A stretch of 64,000 nucleotides of DNA from Atopsyche davidsoni (lineage: Eukaryota; Arthropoda; Insecta; Trichoptera; Hydrobiosidae): NCBI GenBank assembly GCA_022113835.1, contig JAILWY010000007.1, forward strand, positions 6,158,001-6,222,000, in the 5' to 3' direction. Position numbers and translations under genes: made by a program. The notes under the pieces were generated by a model that saw only the letters and a list, made by a program, of their open reading frames with translations, ran no database searches and was not told where the DNA came from. This document shows positions 12,438 through 23,642 of the stretch, in pieces. Numbering within the stretch: position 1 is the first letter of the stretch; each line of letters opens with the position of its first letter.

Positions 12438-13220
12438 TTTGTCGAACGACGAGCTATTCTGTGATTGGCTGAACAAAATTTCTGTGTCAAATAACGGAGA
12501 GCCATCCAATAAAACTGAACTAAGAAAATAGTAACCACAAAAAAACACAGATAGCACTCTTTTTTTATTGCCATAAAAATATGAATAAACAAATATAAAT
12601 AATAGGGTGATATTTTCTTGTGTACTTTTTAAGCCCGGCCAACTCTTCCCAACTTTAATGTAGCATGAAAAAAAAATCTCTGTCCATGTATATATTTTTT
12701 TATAAATTTTGGATTTTATTTTGTGAAAAAAATTTGAGTCAATATCTCATGTTTATTTGTAAATCGAAGTATACCACGTTTTTATATAATATCAAATTCA
12801 ATTCTTTTTTTTATACATTCCTTGAGCTACATTACCTTCTTTCAAAATATTTATTGCAGTACACTACTATTAGTCGTATTCTGGTAAACCAGGAATTTGA
12901 CCTTGAAAATACTTAAAATGTTTTGTTTGGCGGATAAGTATTTTTAAAACACCACACCGGGAGCGTCAGTTTGCATTATCCTTCTTTATTTATTTTTTTT
13001 ATATTTTAGCTGTGAATTTTAGTTTGCTATGGCGGCGCTCATCAAACTGTATTTTACCAGAGACAAGAATTCTACTGAATGTAATTTCGCTTCTTGACGT
13101 TTTGAAGTATTGTGCGATTCATATTTATAAATTCAATTCGCACTTGAACATTTAATTGTTTCTTGTTGTGTGAAGGGGCACCAATGTTTTTAAATATAAA
13201 TATTAACTTCATGCTTTACA

Positions 13221-14737
13221 ATGGTAAATGTTATGAAAGGTGTTCTTGTGGAATGGTAAGTTTATATGCTAGTGTTTAATAATCAAACATTTTACAGTGA
13301 GGTTATTTTTATTGCAACCTTTATTATTTAGCTTTTTAACTGAATATATATTCATAAAAATTGAAAACCTTGTAATAATATTAATACTTCTTGTTACTAA
13401 AGTATATGAACTGTAATCTTAAAAATGTTTTACAACTTTTGTTAATATAAATGTTTTTAACATTTATATTTCAACATAATCAAAATCTATTGGTATTCCG
13501 AATTGTGCACAGAATGTTTTTTCATCTACCTGCATCTTTTGTTTGCACCAACTCTTTACCGCAAATATATTATCAGTCCAACGATTGATGGCTTCTTTGG
13601 TTTCCTGAAAATAGCATAATTGATAATTTTGTGATCATGGACAATTGCTTTAAAGTTATTATATTCATTATAAGTGTAGTAAGGCAAATATCAATTTTAT
13701 TTAACCTAGAGAAAAGTTTACTTTTCATAGTAGTCAATTTAAGCAGAACTTGCATGCTTATTAAGATTTATTATTTTGCTTACATAAGTTTGATTTTGAA
13801 GAGTTTTCAAATATTCAGGATCAGCATGAGAATATTTCTTCAATTCTTCGAGTAGTCTGGAGTGAGTTGCGTCGATTTCCGCTAAATGTTCTACTGCTTT
13901 AGCCCATCCTTTAACATCTTTACGTCCTGCCTATTAATATGTTTTCATAAAATATTACATGCTATAATTAAATCCAAATTACCAACTCAAATTACTACCT
14001 TCTCTGCTTGAAGTTTATCTTGAGAGGCTGCCAATTTCCTCTTGCTTTCTTCTAAACTTGTAGATAAGTTTGATAACTTGCGCTTTTTTTGAGAAATAGC
14101 CTTACTGCAAATTAAATCGTTTTTCACCTGGTGATTATCTTTCAAAAAATAAATAATGTTAATTTAATTCCTTTAAAAGTATTCTACCTTGGAAAAGCCC
14201 AAAAATATATAGATGTACCAATTTTCTCAGAATCAACCAAACCATCATCCACCAGCCCCTGTACAACTTCTTTCACAGATTGTGCAATTACACCTTTTTC
14301 CTTTGGACCTATTTTTTCAAGTTCCTAAAGAGAGAAGAGATAGTGTTTTTTTTTAATTTACATAATTCAAATTTTATAAAATAATTATCAAAATAAATGT
14401 CACTAGTGTACCTTGAGTTGAAAAAATTCCTTTTTTTCATAAAAAATTTCCAGCATCCGCGTTCGCTTCTCATCTGCACTCACTCCTTTTCTTTTGGACA
14501 TAATGCTAAGTAATATAATTTCAGAATTAATTAATTGTTTTGCTTTTTAGTGATCAGGCTATGAAACAGTTTCTATTGCATTTGGATGAAACACTCGCTC
14601 TAGGAAGAAAGTTCATTTTACAAGATTTGGATGAAACACATTTATTTATATCTGCAGATATTATTGAAACACTACAAGCTAGAATCGACGATCTTATGGA
14701 CCAAATAAGTTTTCCGCTGCATGAAAAAGGACTTTAA
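13221..14737 (+). CDS. GTF2H5: TFIIH subunit TTDA/p8 (TFB5)
   Basis: Smallest TFIIH core subunit. It stabilises the XPD/XPB helicase core and is needed for nucleotide excision repair. Two coding exons: 13221-13255 ([11 protein letters not shown] plus two bases) and 14551-14737, joined as TG|T for Cys, giving [20 protein letters not shown], which matches the human N-terminus closely. Total 73 aa (human 71). Conserved stretches [12 protein letters not shown] and DLMDQISF follow. Donor GTAAG and acceptor TTTTTAG are canonical. The first exon contributes only 35 coding bases and is easy to miss. The 1295-bp intron contains the complete MND1 gene on the other strand. The stop is only 40 bp before the ZNHIT1 start. 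Confidence 0.95.
13464..14501 (-). CDS. MND1: Meiotic nuclear division protein 1 (MND1)
   Basis: Partner of HOP2 (PSMC3IP). The heterodimer helps DMC1/RAD51 in meiotic strand invasion. Exons: 14501-14412, 14324-14188, 14104-13999, 13930-13784, 13604-13464; 621 nt, 206 aa (human 205). It begins [20 protein letters not shown] and continues with the winged-helix part ([42 protein letters not shown]). A Lys/Glu-rich coiled coil (residues about 77-140) follows, and then the leucine-zipper tail ([19 protein letters not shown]). All junction phases agree and no stops interrupt. The whole gene lies inside the GTF2H5 intron. Its ATG is 49 bp from the GTF2H5 exon 2 acceptor, so its 5' UTR and promoter should overlap that exon in antisense. 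A candidate poly(A) signal is at 13325-13320. Confidence 0.95.
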
Positions 14738-14777
14738 ATATATGTTAATCAATAATTAGAAAATTTAAAAAATCAAG

Positions 14778-15311
14778 ATGGCTGCTCGAGAATCAGGGAG
14801 AATAAAGGAATCGGACAAACGTAGGATTCTAGATGAAGCTTCCCGAACCAGAAGGGCTAGAAAGGCGCTAGAAGCTCTGGAGCAGGATAATTTCCATGAT
14901 GATCCACATTCTGATCTTGTTATGTCAAAAAAGATTCCCAAATTCCAAGACACAAATGAAGTCAAAAGTAAGAGAAAAAAAACAAAAAGTGCAGAGTACT
15001 ACAAGATGAGATTCCGCAAAACCTTTGCCCAGTTGGTGGAAGAAGATGGTATGTACAACCCTGAGCCTCCCAACTATGTCTCGGCTCAAGTCCCACCTTC
15101 GAGGTATTTTATAATTTATTATGTAATCAATGACAAAATTATTAGATGTGTGAATTAAACCTGGCCTTATTTTAGATTCCCAGAACGTCGACTATGTGCC
15201 GTGTGTGGGTTTCCAGCTAGTTACAATTGCTTGGCGTGTGGGGCACGCTACTGTAGTGTGCGGTGTGTAGGGACACACCTCGACACCCGCTGTCTCAAAT
15301 GGACAGCTTAG
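14778..15311 (+). CDS. ZNHIT1: Zinc finger HIT domain-containing protein 1 (SRCAP/SWR1 subunit)
   Basis: Subunit of the SRCAP (SWR1) remodeller, which deposits H2A.Z. Exons 14778-15103 and 15176-15311, joined through AG|A (Arg), give 153 aa (human 154). The N-terminal part has SGRIKESDKRRILDEASRTR, the YL1-binding type region, and KTKSAEYYKMRFRKTFAQL. The C-terminal HIT zinc finger runs from about residue 114 with CAVC, CLAC, CSVRC and H...C ligand spacing, all ligands present. The ATG chosen is the first in frame and matches the family start MA. It is only 40 bp downstream of the GTF2H5 stop, which suggests a dicistronic transcript, transcript overlap, or a promoter inside GTF2H5 exon 2, probably shared with MND1 (ATG 277 bp away, divergent). 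Confidence 0.96.
14801..14806 (+). terminator. AATAAA inside ZNHIT1 coding sequence, possible GTF2H5 poly(A) signal
   Basis: This is the only AATAAA close behind GTF2H5 (64 bp past its stop). It lies within early ZNHIT1 codons. Use of it would make the two mRNAs overlap. Without it, GTF2H5 would have to run on to the ZNHIT1 signal. Confidence 0.35.
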
Positions 15312-15586
15312 ATGAACGGAATAACAGTCCTATGTTTTTACTGTGACCACACTTGTGTAATCTCTATAGGTTAATACAGAGTGGTTCTCTTGAGAATCAA
15401 AACTATAAGTGCACAGTATAATCAGTGAAATACGTAACTAGAAAATTCTGTATTATTTTGTTTTACAATTTGAATTATCCCAATATTGAGGAATGGTATA
15501 AATTTTTTCTTCAATTTATTGTTAAATGATAATATTTATTATTATTCTTGATCTGAGACTTACTTTTATATTATAATTTTTTGTTT

Positions 15587-15592
15587 AATAAA
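15587..15592 (+). terminator. Polyadenylation signal for ZNHIT1
   Basis: AATAAA is 276 bp past the ZNHIT1 stop, preceded by AT-rich sequence and followed by T-rich sequence. Confidence 0.55.
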
Positions 15593-15619
15593 ACATTTTC
15601 TTATCTGTCATTAATTTAT

Positions 15620-17658
15620 TTAAAGCTATTTTGGTATTTAGAAGGTACTACTAGTCTGCAATCAATAAAATAAATTTTCTTGGCATCTTAATTACACCAA
15701 TCAATTTAACTGCGTTGTAAGAAAACATATATCTGAAAAATCGCTTTTGAACCATAACACGTTTACTGCAATAACGTGCAGAAATAAGTATTGTTTATTT
15801 GCAGGTTATGAATAAATGCTATTTGGGATTGGTTCTTATTTTGTTTATACTTTAATGTTAACTATGCTGTTAGAAGCATTTAAACATACATTTTTTTAAA
15901 GTAATGCAACTGTTAATAAATTTGGAAATGATGTTTAAATTAATGATGCCTTCTACCTATCAAAAACCCTTCATTAAAATTATATTCATCTTCATTTCTC
16001 AACCTCTCCGGTGGGCCCTGGTGTTTTAACATTGAACACTGGTAAGACAGATTTCCTATAATTTGTTATAAGGATGAAGTAGTGATAGATCACAAGTCTG
16101 AGAACATTTATTTATTCCTACCTACATATTTTTTTAAAGTGTCAATGTTTTTATTTACAGCTGAATTATAGAGCTTCTTGATAAATTAATAACCATTACA
16201 AAACGTTTAATGCTCAATTTGAAATTCACAAGTATAATATTTTTTCTAGTAGTGACGAAGAATATTTCCGATAAACATGTGGTAAAAGATCTAAACAATA
16301 ATATAAAAATGACTTTCTTCCAAACATACCTTTTTTTTCGACTTCTAATAATTTATATTCACGAATGTTGATTTTGACATTCCAACTTTTCCCACAAATG
16401 TAAATGTTTCCATGCTACATTTTTAATGTGTATTTTTATGTCTATGGTATACAATAATCACCATTTCAATAAATTCTTCCCAAAAAGCGGGTAAAACAAT
16501 GCATTGTCTATGATAATAAATTATCACTGTTTAAATTTTAATGGCAGGGTAATAGTTTTGAAAACTTTTGAAGTATATATTTTCTTCAACCATTAGATAT
16601 AATTAGAGAAAAGCCTAAAAAAACTATATTATTGTTGTAACTGCAGTTTTTTCTTATGTCAATTTATTTTTATAAAAGATGTATTGAGCGATTTTACAAT
16701 GTGCTATGGTGTAAACATCAAATATTTCGAAATTTGTTCTGGCCAAATATAATAAACAAACTATCAGATATTACAGTTATAGTGAACGTAATAGCAAGAT
16801 GCAAATTTTCAATTAAATATTTTACAAACCTGACTATGTCAATATGTAAGAGGTTATTTCTAAAACTTATGTTTTTGTAAACAAGAATTTCCAGTGTCAA
16901 TGTAATAAATAAACAACCCTGGTAATTTCAGGTCTTCTTTTTTTCATCCTTTATTAGAGAAATTTATAATTACAAATATTTATGTTCTCAATAATTTAAA
17001 ATATAAAACTAAACCTTAAATTTTAAACATTACACATGTAATTCCTGCACCTATTGCAATCTTTTCATTTGCATACAAACACTTTAATTTCACAACACAA
17101 TAAGAATAATAATCTATAAACAAAATTAAAATCTATGCTATATTTTTTTTTAAATTTCGTGGCAGTTTCTTAAAATTATCTATTATTTTATAATGAAACA
17201 TAGATTTAATAAAACAATAATTATTTCAATAAAAAAAATACCATTTATATTAAATTCTAAAATAATTAATTACATCATAACAAAATTATCAACTCTAAAT
17301 GATAAGGAAAAACCAAGAGTCATTACATTCTCACTAATAAACATATAGGACAAACATTATTTTATATATATAAAATAATAAAATTGTATCAGTCCATGAA
17401 GTAGGGTTTACTATTAATTTTTAATTTTCTCACAATACACCTATGTATTAATTTAATGTGCTGTAAAATTATACATACCCCCAATATAATGGAGGTTTCT
17501 TGTAAAACAAAGCATAAAACTCAGATTGAGTCTGCGTCAGTTTTAACAAATAATAAATAATGTATATGAAGGCTGAATATTTTCACAAGATGACATTTTT
17601 CTTTAAGAATAAAAGTGAAAATACTCCAAGGGAAATAGTAAGTCCATTTTGTTATTCA
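15620..17658. other. Intergenic plus RMND5 3' UTR, nothing else recognised
   Basis: This is the convergent gap between ZNHIT1 (+) and RMND5 (-). It is AT-rich with many short homopolymers. The RMND5 3' UTR occupies an unknown part of the right side. I saw no exon, RNA gene or clear transposon. Confidence 0.5.
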
Positions 17659-20600
17659 TCAAAAGAAAATCAGTCTTGCTTCTGACTGTGCTTGTTCTGT
17701 GGGGCAGTATGGACATTTTAATCTGCAAAAGTTAAAAAAGTAGATTTATTAATTTAATAAATCATATAAATTGTTATTAATCACACTTAATTTATATACA
17801 AAATTTTACACCCAAAAATTTCAACTATCAGATCAAATGAATTGACAATAACTAAACTACTAATAACATTTATTAGTACAACGGTCTTTATTCAGAATAA
17901 ATGGTATGTAATTTTTCAAAACAAATATGAGTCAAAAGTAAACAAAAGGGTTACCTAATGCCCTGACAGAGCTTTGTGAGTGCGTCCTTGGAGATGACGT
18001 GTCCGCAAAGAAGACGCATGGGTGGGTTTTGCTCGGAACCTTGCTGACGCAGGATAGGACAGGCGAACACTGAGTGGTGGCCTCCTCCCTCCACCTCCAC
18101 CTGGGTCGCGACAATCGGCTACATGTTAATCATTATGAGAGTGAGATGATGGGTAATGATAAACAAATGATATAATAACATAAAATAAGTTTGAGAATGA
18201 AAACTTTATTTTACTCAGTTATGGAATTCTTGTTGAGTAAAATAAAGTTGACTTGGGTACTTATCGCAGTATGTATAGCAATTTTTTTAAACGATGCCAA
18301 TATATAAAATAAAATATAGAAATAGGTTTACATTTTGCAGGTAACACAAATATTTAAATTAATTATGCGGTATGTGTTTCAGAGCATATAGCATTTATTT
18401 AATTAAGTAGCTGGAGTAGTGTTCAGATTTAATTCAGTTCAGTGTGTTTACTGCTATTTTACATCTTTGTGCAGGTTATCAGTCAGCTGATTGTGGGAAC
18501 AAATTAGGAGAAAAGTATTGAATACCAACCGGAAGTTCATCCTTAGCTGCCCAAGCGTGGTGGGCATGTGTGTTAGCCATCTTCATGCGGATGTCCAGTA
18601 GGGCCGGCAGAACACGACTCCCCACACTCACAGCGGACTGCAGAGGACTAAAATCAAACATATTTCAAAATTAAAATGAGAATGTATAATTTAATAAGTA
18701 ATATACCTGCTTGTAAAAGATATAGTTGAAAAGCAAGTTGTCGATTGTAGATAACCATAAACAACAAAGACCATCTCTACAAATTAGTATTCTTAGTTAA
18801 AGAATCGGGTGTTTTTCTTTATGATAATATTTTCATACCTGTAGTCAAGGGAGATGTTGGCAATTGCACCTATGAGGTTCTCTTTGTGATTGAATGCATT
18901 TTATAATATCAGAGAATGAGAAAATGGATTTTAACAAATACTCAATCTGAAATTCTAAGCCCTGGACACCCTTGTCAGTGAGAAACTTTTAGATATAGAC
19001 AACGATCATTTGAATTGATAGATTCATAACTCATCCTTTCTACTAATCTTGTATTCTCGTACTCTGATAGATGAATACCTTTGAGGAGGTAAGCGCAGCA
19101 GTGCACAAGCATCTCGTAAAAAGAGGTCCACAGCATCGGGCCACAGGGCCTCGTCTCTCAGGTCAGAGTAGCAGGGTGGAGGGAGTACCACCTTGTATGC
19201 CAAGAAGCACATTGTACGCTGGATCTCTGTTGTGATAAAAGTCACGGAGGAGTATAAAATAGCAATATTTTTAAAAAATAGCTTATTTCATTGCAGAAAA
19301 TTATAATAGACAAGCATTAGGAAAGAAAAATTGGCAACTAAACTGCAAATTTCATTTTAAATAATTACATTTAAATATTCATCATAAATCATCAACAATT
19401 TGATTTTTATAAATATAAGGAATTAGTCATATAATATTAAAGTAGAAAAAGGCTTTATTATAACTACAATAAATAATACATGTTGAAAATTATTTTTAGT
19501 ATGATAAAAATAGCACTTGCAATTTGATGTACCAATATGTTTGATGGGGGAAAACAAATAATCCAGTGTCTGCGTATATTAATTTGAATAATGTTCATAC
19601 ATCAAATAAAAAAAAAAGATTACCTTTTTCATGTTTGTTGACAAATTGTGGAAAGTGTTGCTGAGCATATTGGACAGCAGCCAGGGGACCTCCATGTTTG
19701 GCAGCCAGTAAAAATGCCAACCTACAATATTACTACACGTTAATACAGTGGAACATTCACGTTTTTATTCTCTTCAAATACATCACAGGAATTTTTTTAT
19801 TATTAAAATATGTTTATCCAGAGACACATTGGCAGCACAATAAGCCTGTATATGTAAAAATGTGAAAATCAAACCGGATTTTGAGTACCAGTAATATGTT
19901 GTAACAAAATAAAACACTGTATTTCATACTTTAATAGTTAATAAGTAATCAACTATTTATCTAGGAAAGGTGTTCACTTGCTAATAGTGATTCAAATTTT
20001 CGACCAGTTACAGAGCCATTATGATCAAAAGGACTATGACTAGGACCGCTCCAGCTCGGGGTGAGGGTTCGAACTCCACCTGTCTCAAGAATCTTGCTTG
20101 TTAATTAATTGATAAATTATTTACCTGTCATTTATGTCAGTTATTTATTGTCATTGAATGATATAAAATCTGTTACTTTTTAAATAATCATTAATTGAAT
20201 TTAAACAGATTTGCTAGATTTTTTGTAAAATTTGATTTTTTATTTATTGGTGAAACACGTGTCTAACACAAATTAGTTATTCAATTTTACAATATCTATT
20301 ATGGGTTAAGCACTTGCTACAGAATATCTTACGTTATTTGCCTCTGAGCAGTAGTGTTTACTTAATTTAGATTGAAGACAGCTTTATCACTCAATATTTA
20401 TTAACTCTCGTATGGACCTATCTGCTACCTAACTGCTTATTACTATTGCATTTCATATCATCACTGTTCATTACAGCACCTAAGAAGACCCTTGATAAAT
20501 AAAATAATATTTTACATGCTTGCATACTATGAAATTTCAAAAAAATCTGTAGTTTGCTTTTCTCCTGAAACGCACACCAAAATTTAAAACCATCAAAAAT

Positions 20601-22245
20601 ATATCGTTAATTTATGTATGAAAAAGCATTTAAAAGCAATTATAAGAATATGCCATGGATTCATAAAGATAACTCTTTGATTGTTGAAATTGGTTATAAC
20701 AAACGTAATTAATTTTACTAAATCATAAATTTTATCTTAAAAGTTAACAATCAATAATTAACCTGTGAAGCTTAAAAGGTAGCTGTGAGTGATGGAGGGT
20801 GTCTGCATGCTCTTCAGCCCAAGCCAGAGCTGGGCGTGGGTCGTGGGCATTGAGGGCTTCCACCACTCGATGGAGGCCTGCAAAAGGTTCTCCTCTGCCA
20901 GCCTCTTCCTCCAATCCAGCTTCCTGTCAATACAAAACATGAATACAATTTTAAACAAACCATGCGATGGCATCATTTCCTTAATTTTATAAAAATGCTA
21001 TTCAAGAGATATAAAATATAATATTTTCAGGAATAACTAATATATATTGTCAGACAAGGCAAAGGCAAAGCACCAAAAGGTTGATCACCAATCTAATCAA
21101 ATGAAACTTGTAAAGGAAAATACACTTTGTACAATTTGCTTTATTATTAAAATTTGTGAACTTACTTCAACTAGAGTATCAGCTACAGAGTCGAGTCCTT
21201 GACGGTACAAGTGCTGGGCAACTGCCCTATCTAGCAGTGGTCGGTGGTGGGAGGCCGAGAACAGAGCATCACGCGGCACCGCTCCTGATAACTCAGCCAC
21301 AAAGCTACGGTCGATGGCCTTGCCAACGCGGGATACGCAGGCATGGCTATCACGGTGCTCTGAAACATCACAATTATTGAAAATTAGCCCACGTAAACAA
21401 AGTTGTTATACTTTTTAAGCTCAGTTTATTTATATAAGCTTAGTTTTATTACCAAGATGTAAGACAAATTTATCAGTGCCGTAAACAGAACCATTCCAAT
21501 CTACATTAAAGAATAATAACAAAGATAAGGGTGTCTCTTTATGCGTATTTACTGATATTTAAAACGTCTAGATATTGTAATAAAATTCATAATTAAATCA
21601 TTGCATAGGTGTTAATGACTGTCTGTGTTCATGTTAATTTTCAATTAGTTCTTGAAGAGATCTACTTCCGATTAATTGAAAGGTTAGAGAATATGAAGAC
21701 AAAAATAATGCATCAACATCTCAACCACAACCATAGATGAACAAAATTAATATTGTGGAATAATTCAGTGATAGTAAAATGATAAGCTGAAGAAGCCACA
21801 TACATGTATTGATAGCTGCTAAGAGCCCTTTGGCATCTAAAGCTTATCATATTATCAATATTGTTACAATGGTGTACAATCCTCAATTTGGTCAACCCTG
21901 CCATAATTATTGATGTGGATGTACAGTTTTAACTTTTATTGTGATTTGTGTACAATTATACTTTATTAAACAAAGTGATTTTATGATAAATTTTATAACT
22001 ACTGTATAACGTATAAAAGTGAAAATTCTATCGGTATTTAATTTTGAATTCTTTGAATTAAACTTCAATACCTGCAGCTAAGCATTGTAGCATATCCTTA
22101 CAACGGGACATGGTGTCTCTTATGACATCCACTTGTCCAGGGGTCAGCATGAATAAATCTGGAACTAGATCAATAAAGAATGTAAATTTGTGAAGTCCTT
22201 TCAAACAAGGGATTAAACGTATAATTAAAGAAGTGTTTATATACA

Positions 22246-22331
<86 letters not shown>

Positions 22332-23001
22332 TATATATAAATATATATATATACATATACATATATATAAATATACATATATTTAAATATATAAAGCAAT
22401 AAAAGTAATACTTTTTTTTAAATATTCACTAACTAAAACAGGGAAGATGTTACAGTGAACTTTCTTATAATTTATTAAACAAAAGAAACATTCAGTAATG
22501 ACGGAAAAAACATCATACTCATTTATATCAAAATTAAACCCCATTTCGTAATATTTCTATAAGGGTACCTAAAGATGGAAACAATACCCACATTTGTGTC
22601 AATATTTATTAATCAGGTTTTTTGTATTAAACTAAAAAAAGAATTAATAAAATACGTAAATGAAATAGTGTCTTTAGTTTTTAAGCAACAACAAAGTATA
22701 TAACATGTATTTACAACACTTTTCGCCACATGTAAGACAAAGAAAGTTCAATGCTCTTATCCTCAAAATAACATAGTTGAGTAATCATGACGATGTTAAA
22801 ACCAACATTAAATCCAATAACTTAAAAGTACAATATAATAGTTAATTATTGAATTGACGATTAACCTTCTGATAGCTCCTGTTTGAGATTTTGAATGTGA
22901 GTAATAACACCATTGAGGACATTTTGGGAATGATCGTTAAGTCCATTGAATTTAGCTAAAGCATTGTCAATGTCCTTTTCAACAGCTAAACAGGACTCCA
23001 T
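17659..23001 (-). CDS. RMND5A: E3 ubiquitin-protein transferase RMND5 (GID2/CTLH complex RING subunit)
   Basis: Catalytic RING subunit of the CTLH (yeast GID) E3 complex. Nine coding exons: 23001-22866, 22164-22072, 21359-21166, 20923-20763, 19721-19624, 19226-19079, 18647-18530, 18118-17955, 17722-17659; 1176 nt, 391 aa, identical in length to human RMND5A. Start [20 protein letters not shown]. LisH at about residues 124-143 ([16 protein letters not shown]) leads into CTLH ([20 protein letters not shown], then [13 protein letters not shown]). CRA follows ([23 protein letters not shown]). The C-terminal RING-like domain runs from about residue 334: [33 protein letters not shown]. The tail is ARLIFF, matching the human KQIFF ending. 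All junction phases agree. The first intron holds a long (TA)n tract. Vertebrates have A and B paralogues; I cannot tell which this single copy equals. Confidence 0.95.
22250..22390. repeat. (TA)n microsatellite in RMND5 intron 1
   Basis: An almost pure TA dinucleotide tract of about 75 bp is followed by interrupted TATAAA/TATACA copies to about 22390. The tract keeps frames open and yields a spurious Tyr-Ile protein on the minus strand. Confidence 0.95.
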
Positions 23002-23287
23002 TGTGAATTAGCCAATATTTGAAACCTTCACTTTAAACTTTCCACAGTTGGACAAGGCAGATTTTCAGTGAACTGTATCAAAATAGATTCGTCGGCAGCA
23101 AATCTGACATTTGTGGAGTATTTACCAATACCATGGAATTAAACGAAGAAATATTTTTTATGGCTATAAAATTTTATAAATACGACCATAAACTCAAATT
23201 ATTTTATTTATCGCGATAAATTTTAACTTTCTCGATTTGACCTCTAATAGTCGATCAAATAGAATTCTATATCTATGCATCTAAAAT

Positions 23288-23642
23288 AATGGTACTTGTC
23301 TTTTATCCGACCACCAAAAAACATTGTCCTATTATTTTGCTTTTTTTTATTGGCAACAGTGTCTATTTTTTGCTTCTTTTGTTGGCAACAGCGAGTCTCG
23401 TCATAGAAATGAAAGTTTTTTTTCAATTTTGTATCATATATTTTACAAACAATGAAAAAACGGTTATCTTTGACGGTTAGGTTAGGTTAATACTTTAAAT
23501 TAAATAAATAAACAATACGTGTTTTCTCGCCAATAGACACTGTTGCCAACAAAAGAAGCAAAAAATAGACACTGTTGCCAACAAAAAAAGCAAAACAATA
23601 GGACAATGTTTTTTGGTGGTCGGATAAAAGACAAGTACCAAA
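23288..23642. repeat. Fold-back (inverted-repeat) element
   Basis: Left arm 23291-23398 begins GGTACTTGTCTTTTATCCGA. Right arm 23525-23640 ends with its reverse complement. Both arms carry CACCAAAAAACATTGTCCTA-type sequence and a duplicated TTGGCAACAGTGTCTATTTT motif. The spacer is about 125 bp, with no coding capacity. This looks like a MITE/fold-back element just upstream of RMND5. I could not see a convincing target duplication. Confidence 0.8.

Larger units (their letters stand above)
12114..13220. promoter_or_regulatory. Divergent promoter region HYOU1 / GTF2H5
   Basis: About 1.1 kb separates the HYOU1 ATG (12113, minus) from the GTF2H5 ATG (13221, plus). The half nearer HYOU1 (12340-12510) is less AT-rich and carries a UPRE, an ERSE-like site and further CCAAT boxes in both orientations (near 12472 and 12506). 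The half nearer GTF2H5 is AT-rich with no motif that I trust. Confidence 0.6.

Noticed and set aside
20015..20090. tRNA-like stretch containing GGTTCGAACTCC
   Set aside because: The B-box-like segment is present but no acceptor stem pairs and the T stem is irregular; at most a tRNA-derived SINE remnant.
22058..22399. 113-codon minus-strand frame rich in Tyr-Ile
   Set aside because: Runs through the (TA)n microsatellite. Only its end (22072-22164) is a true RMND5 exon.
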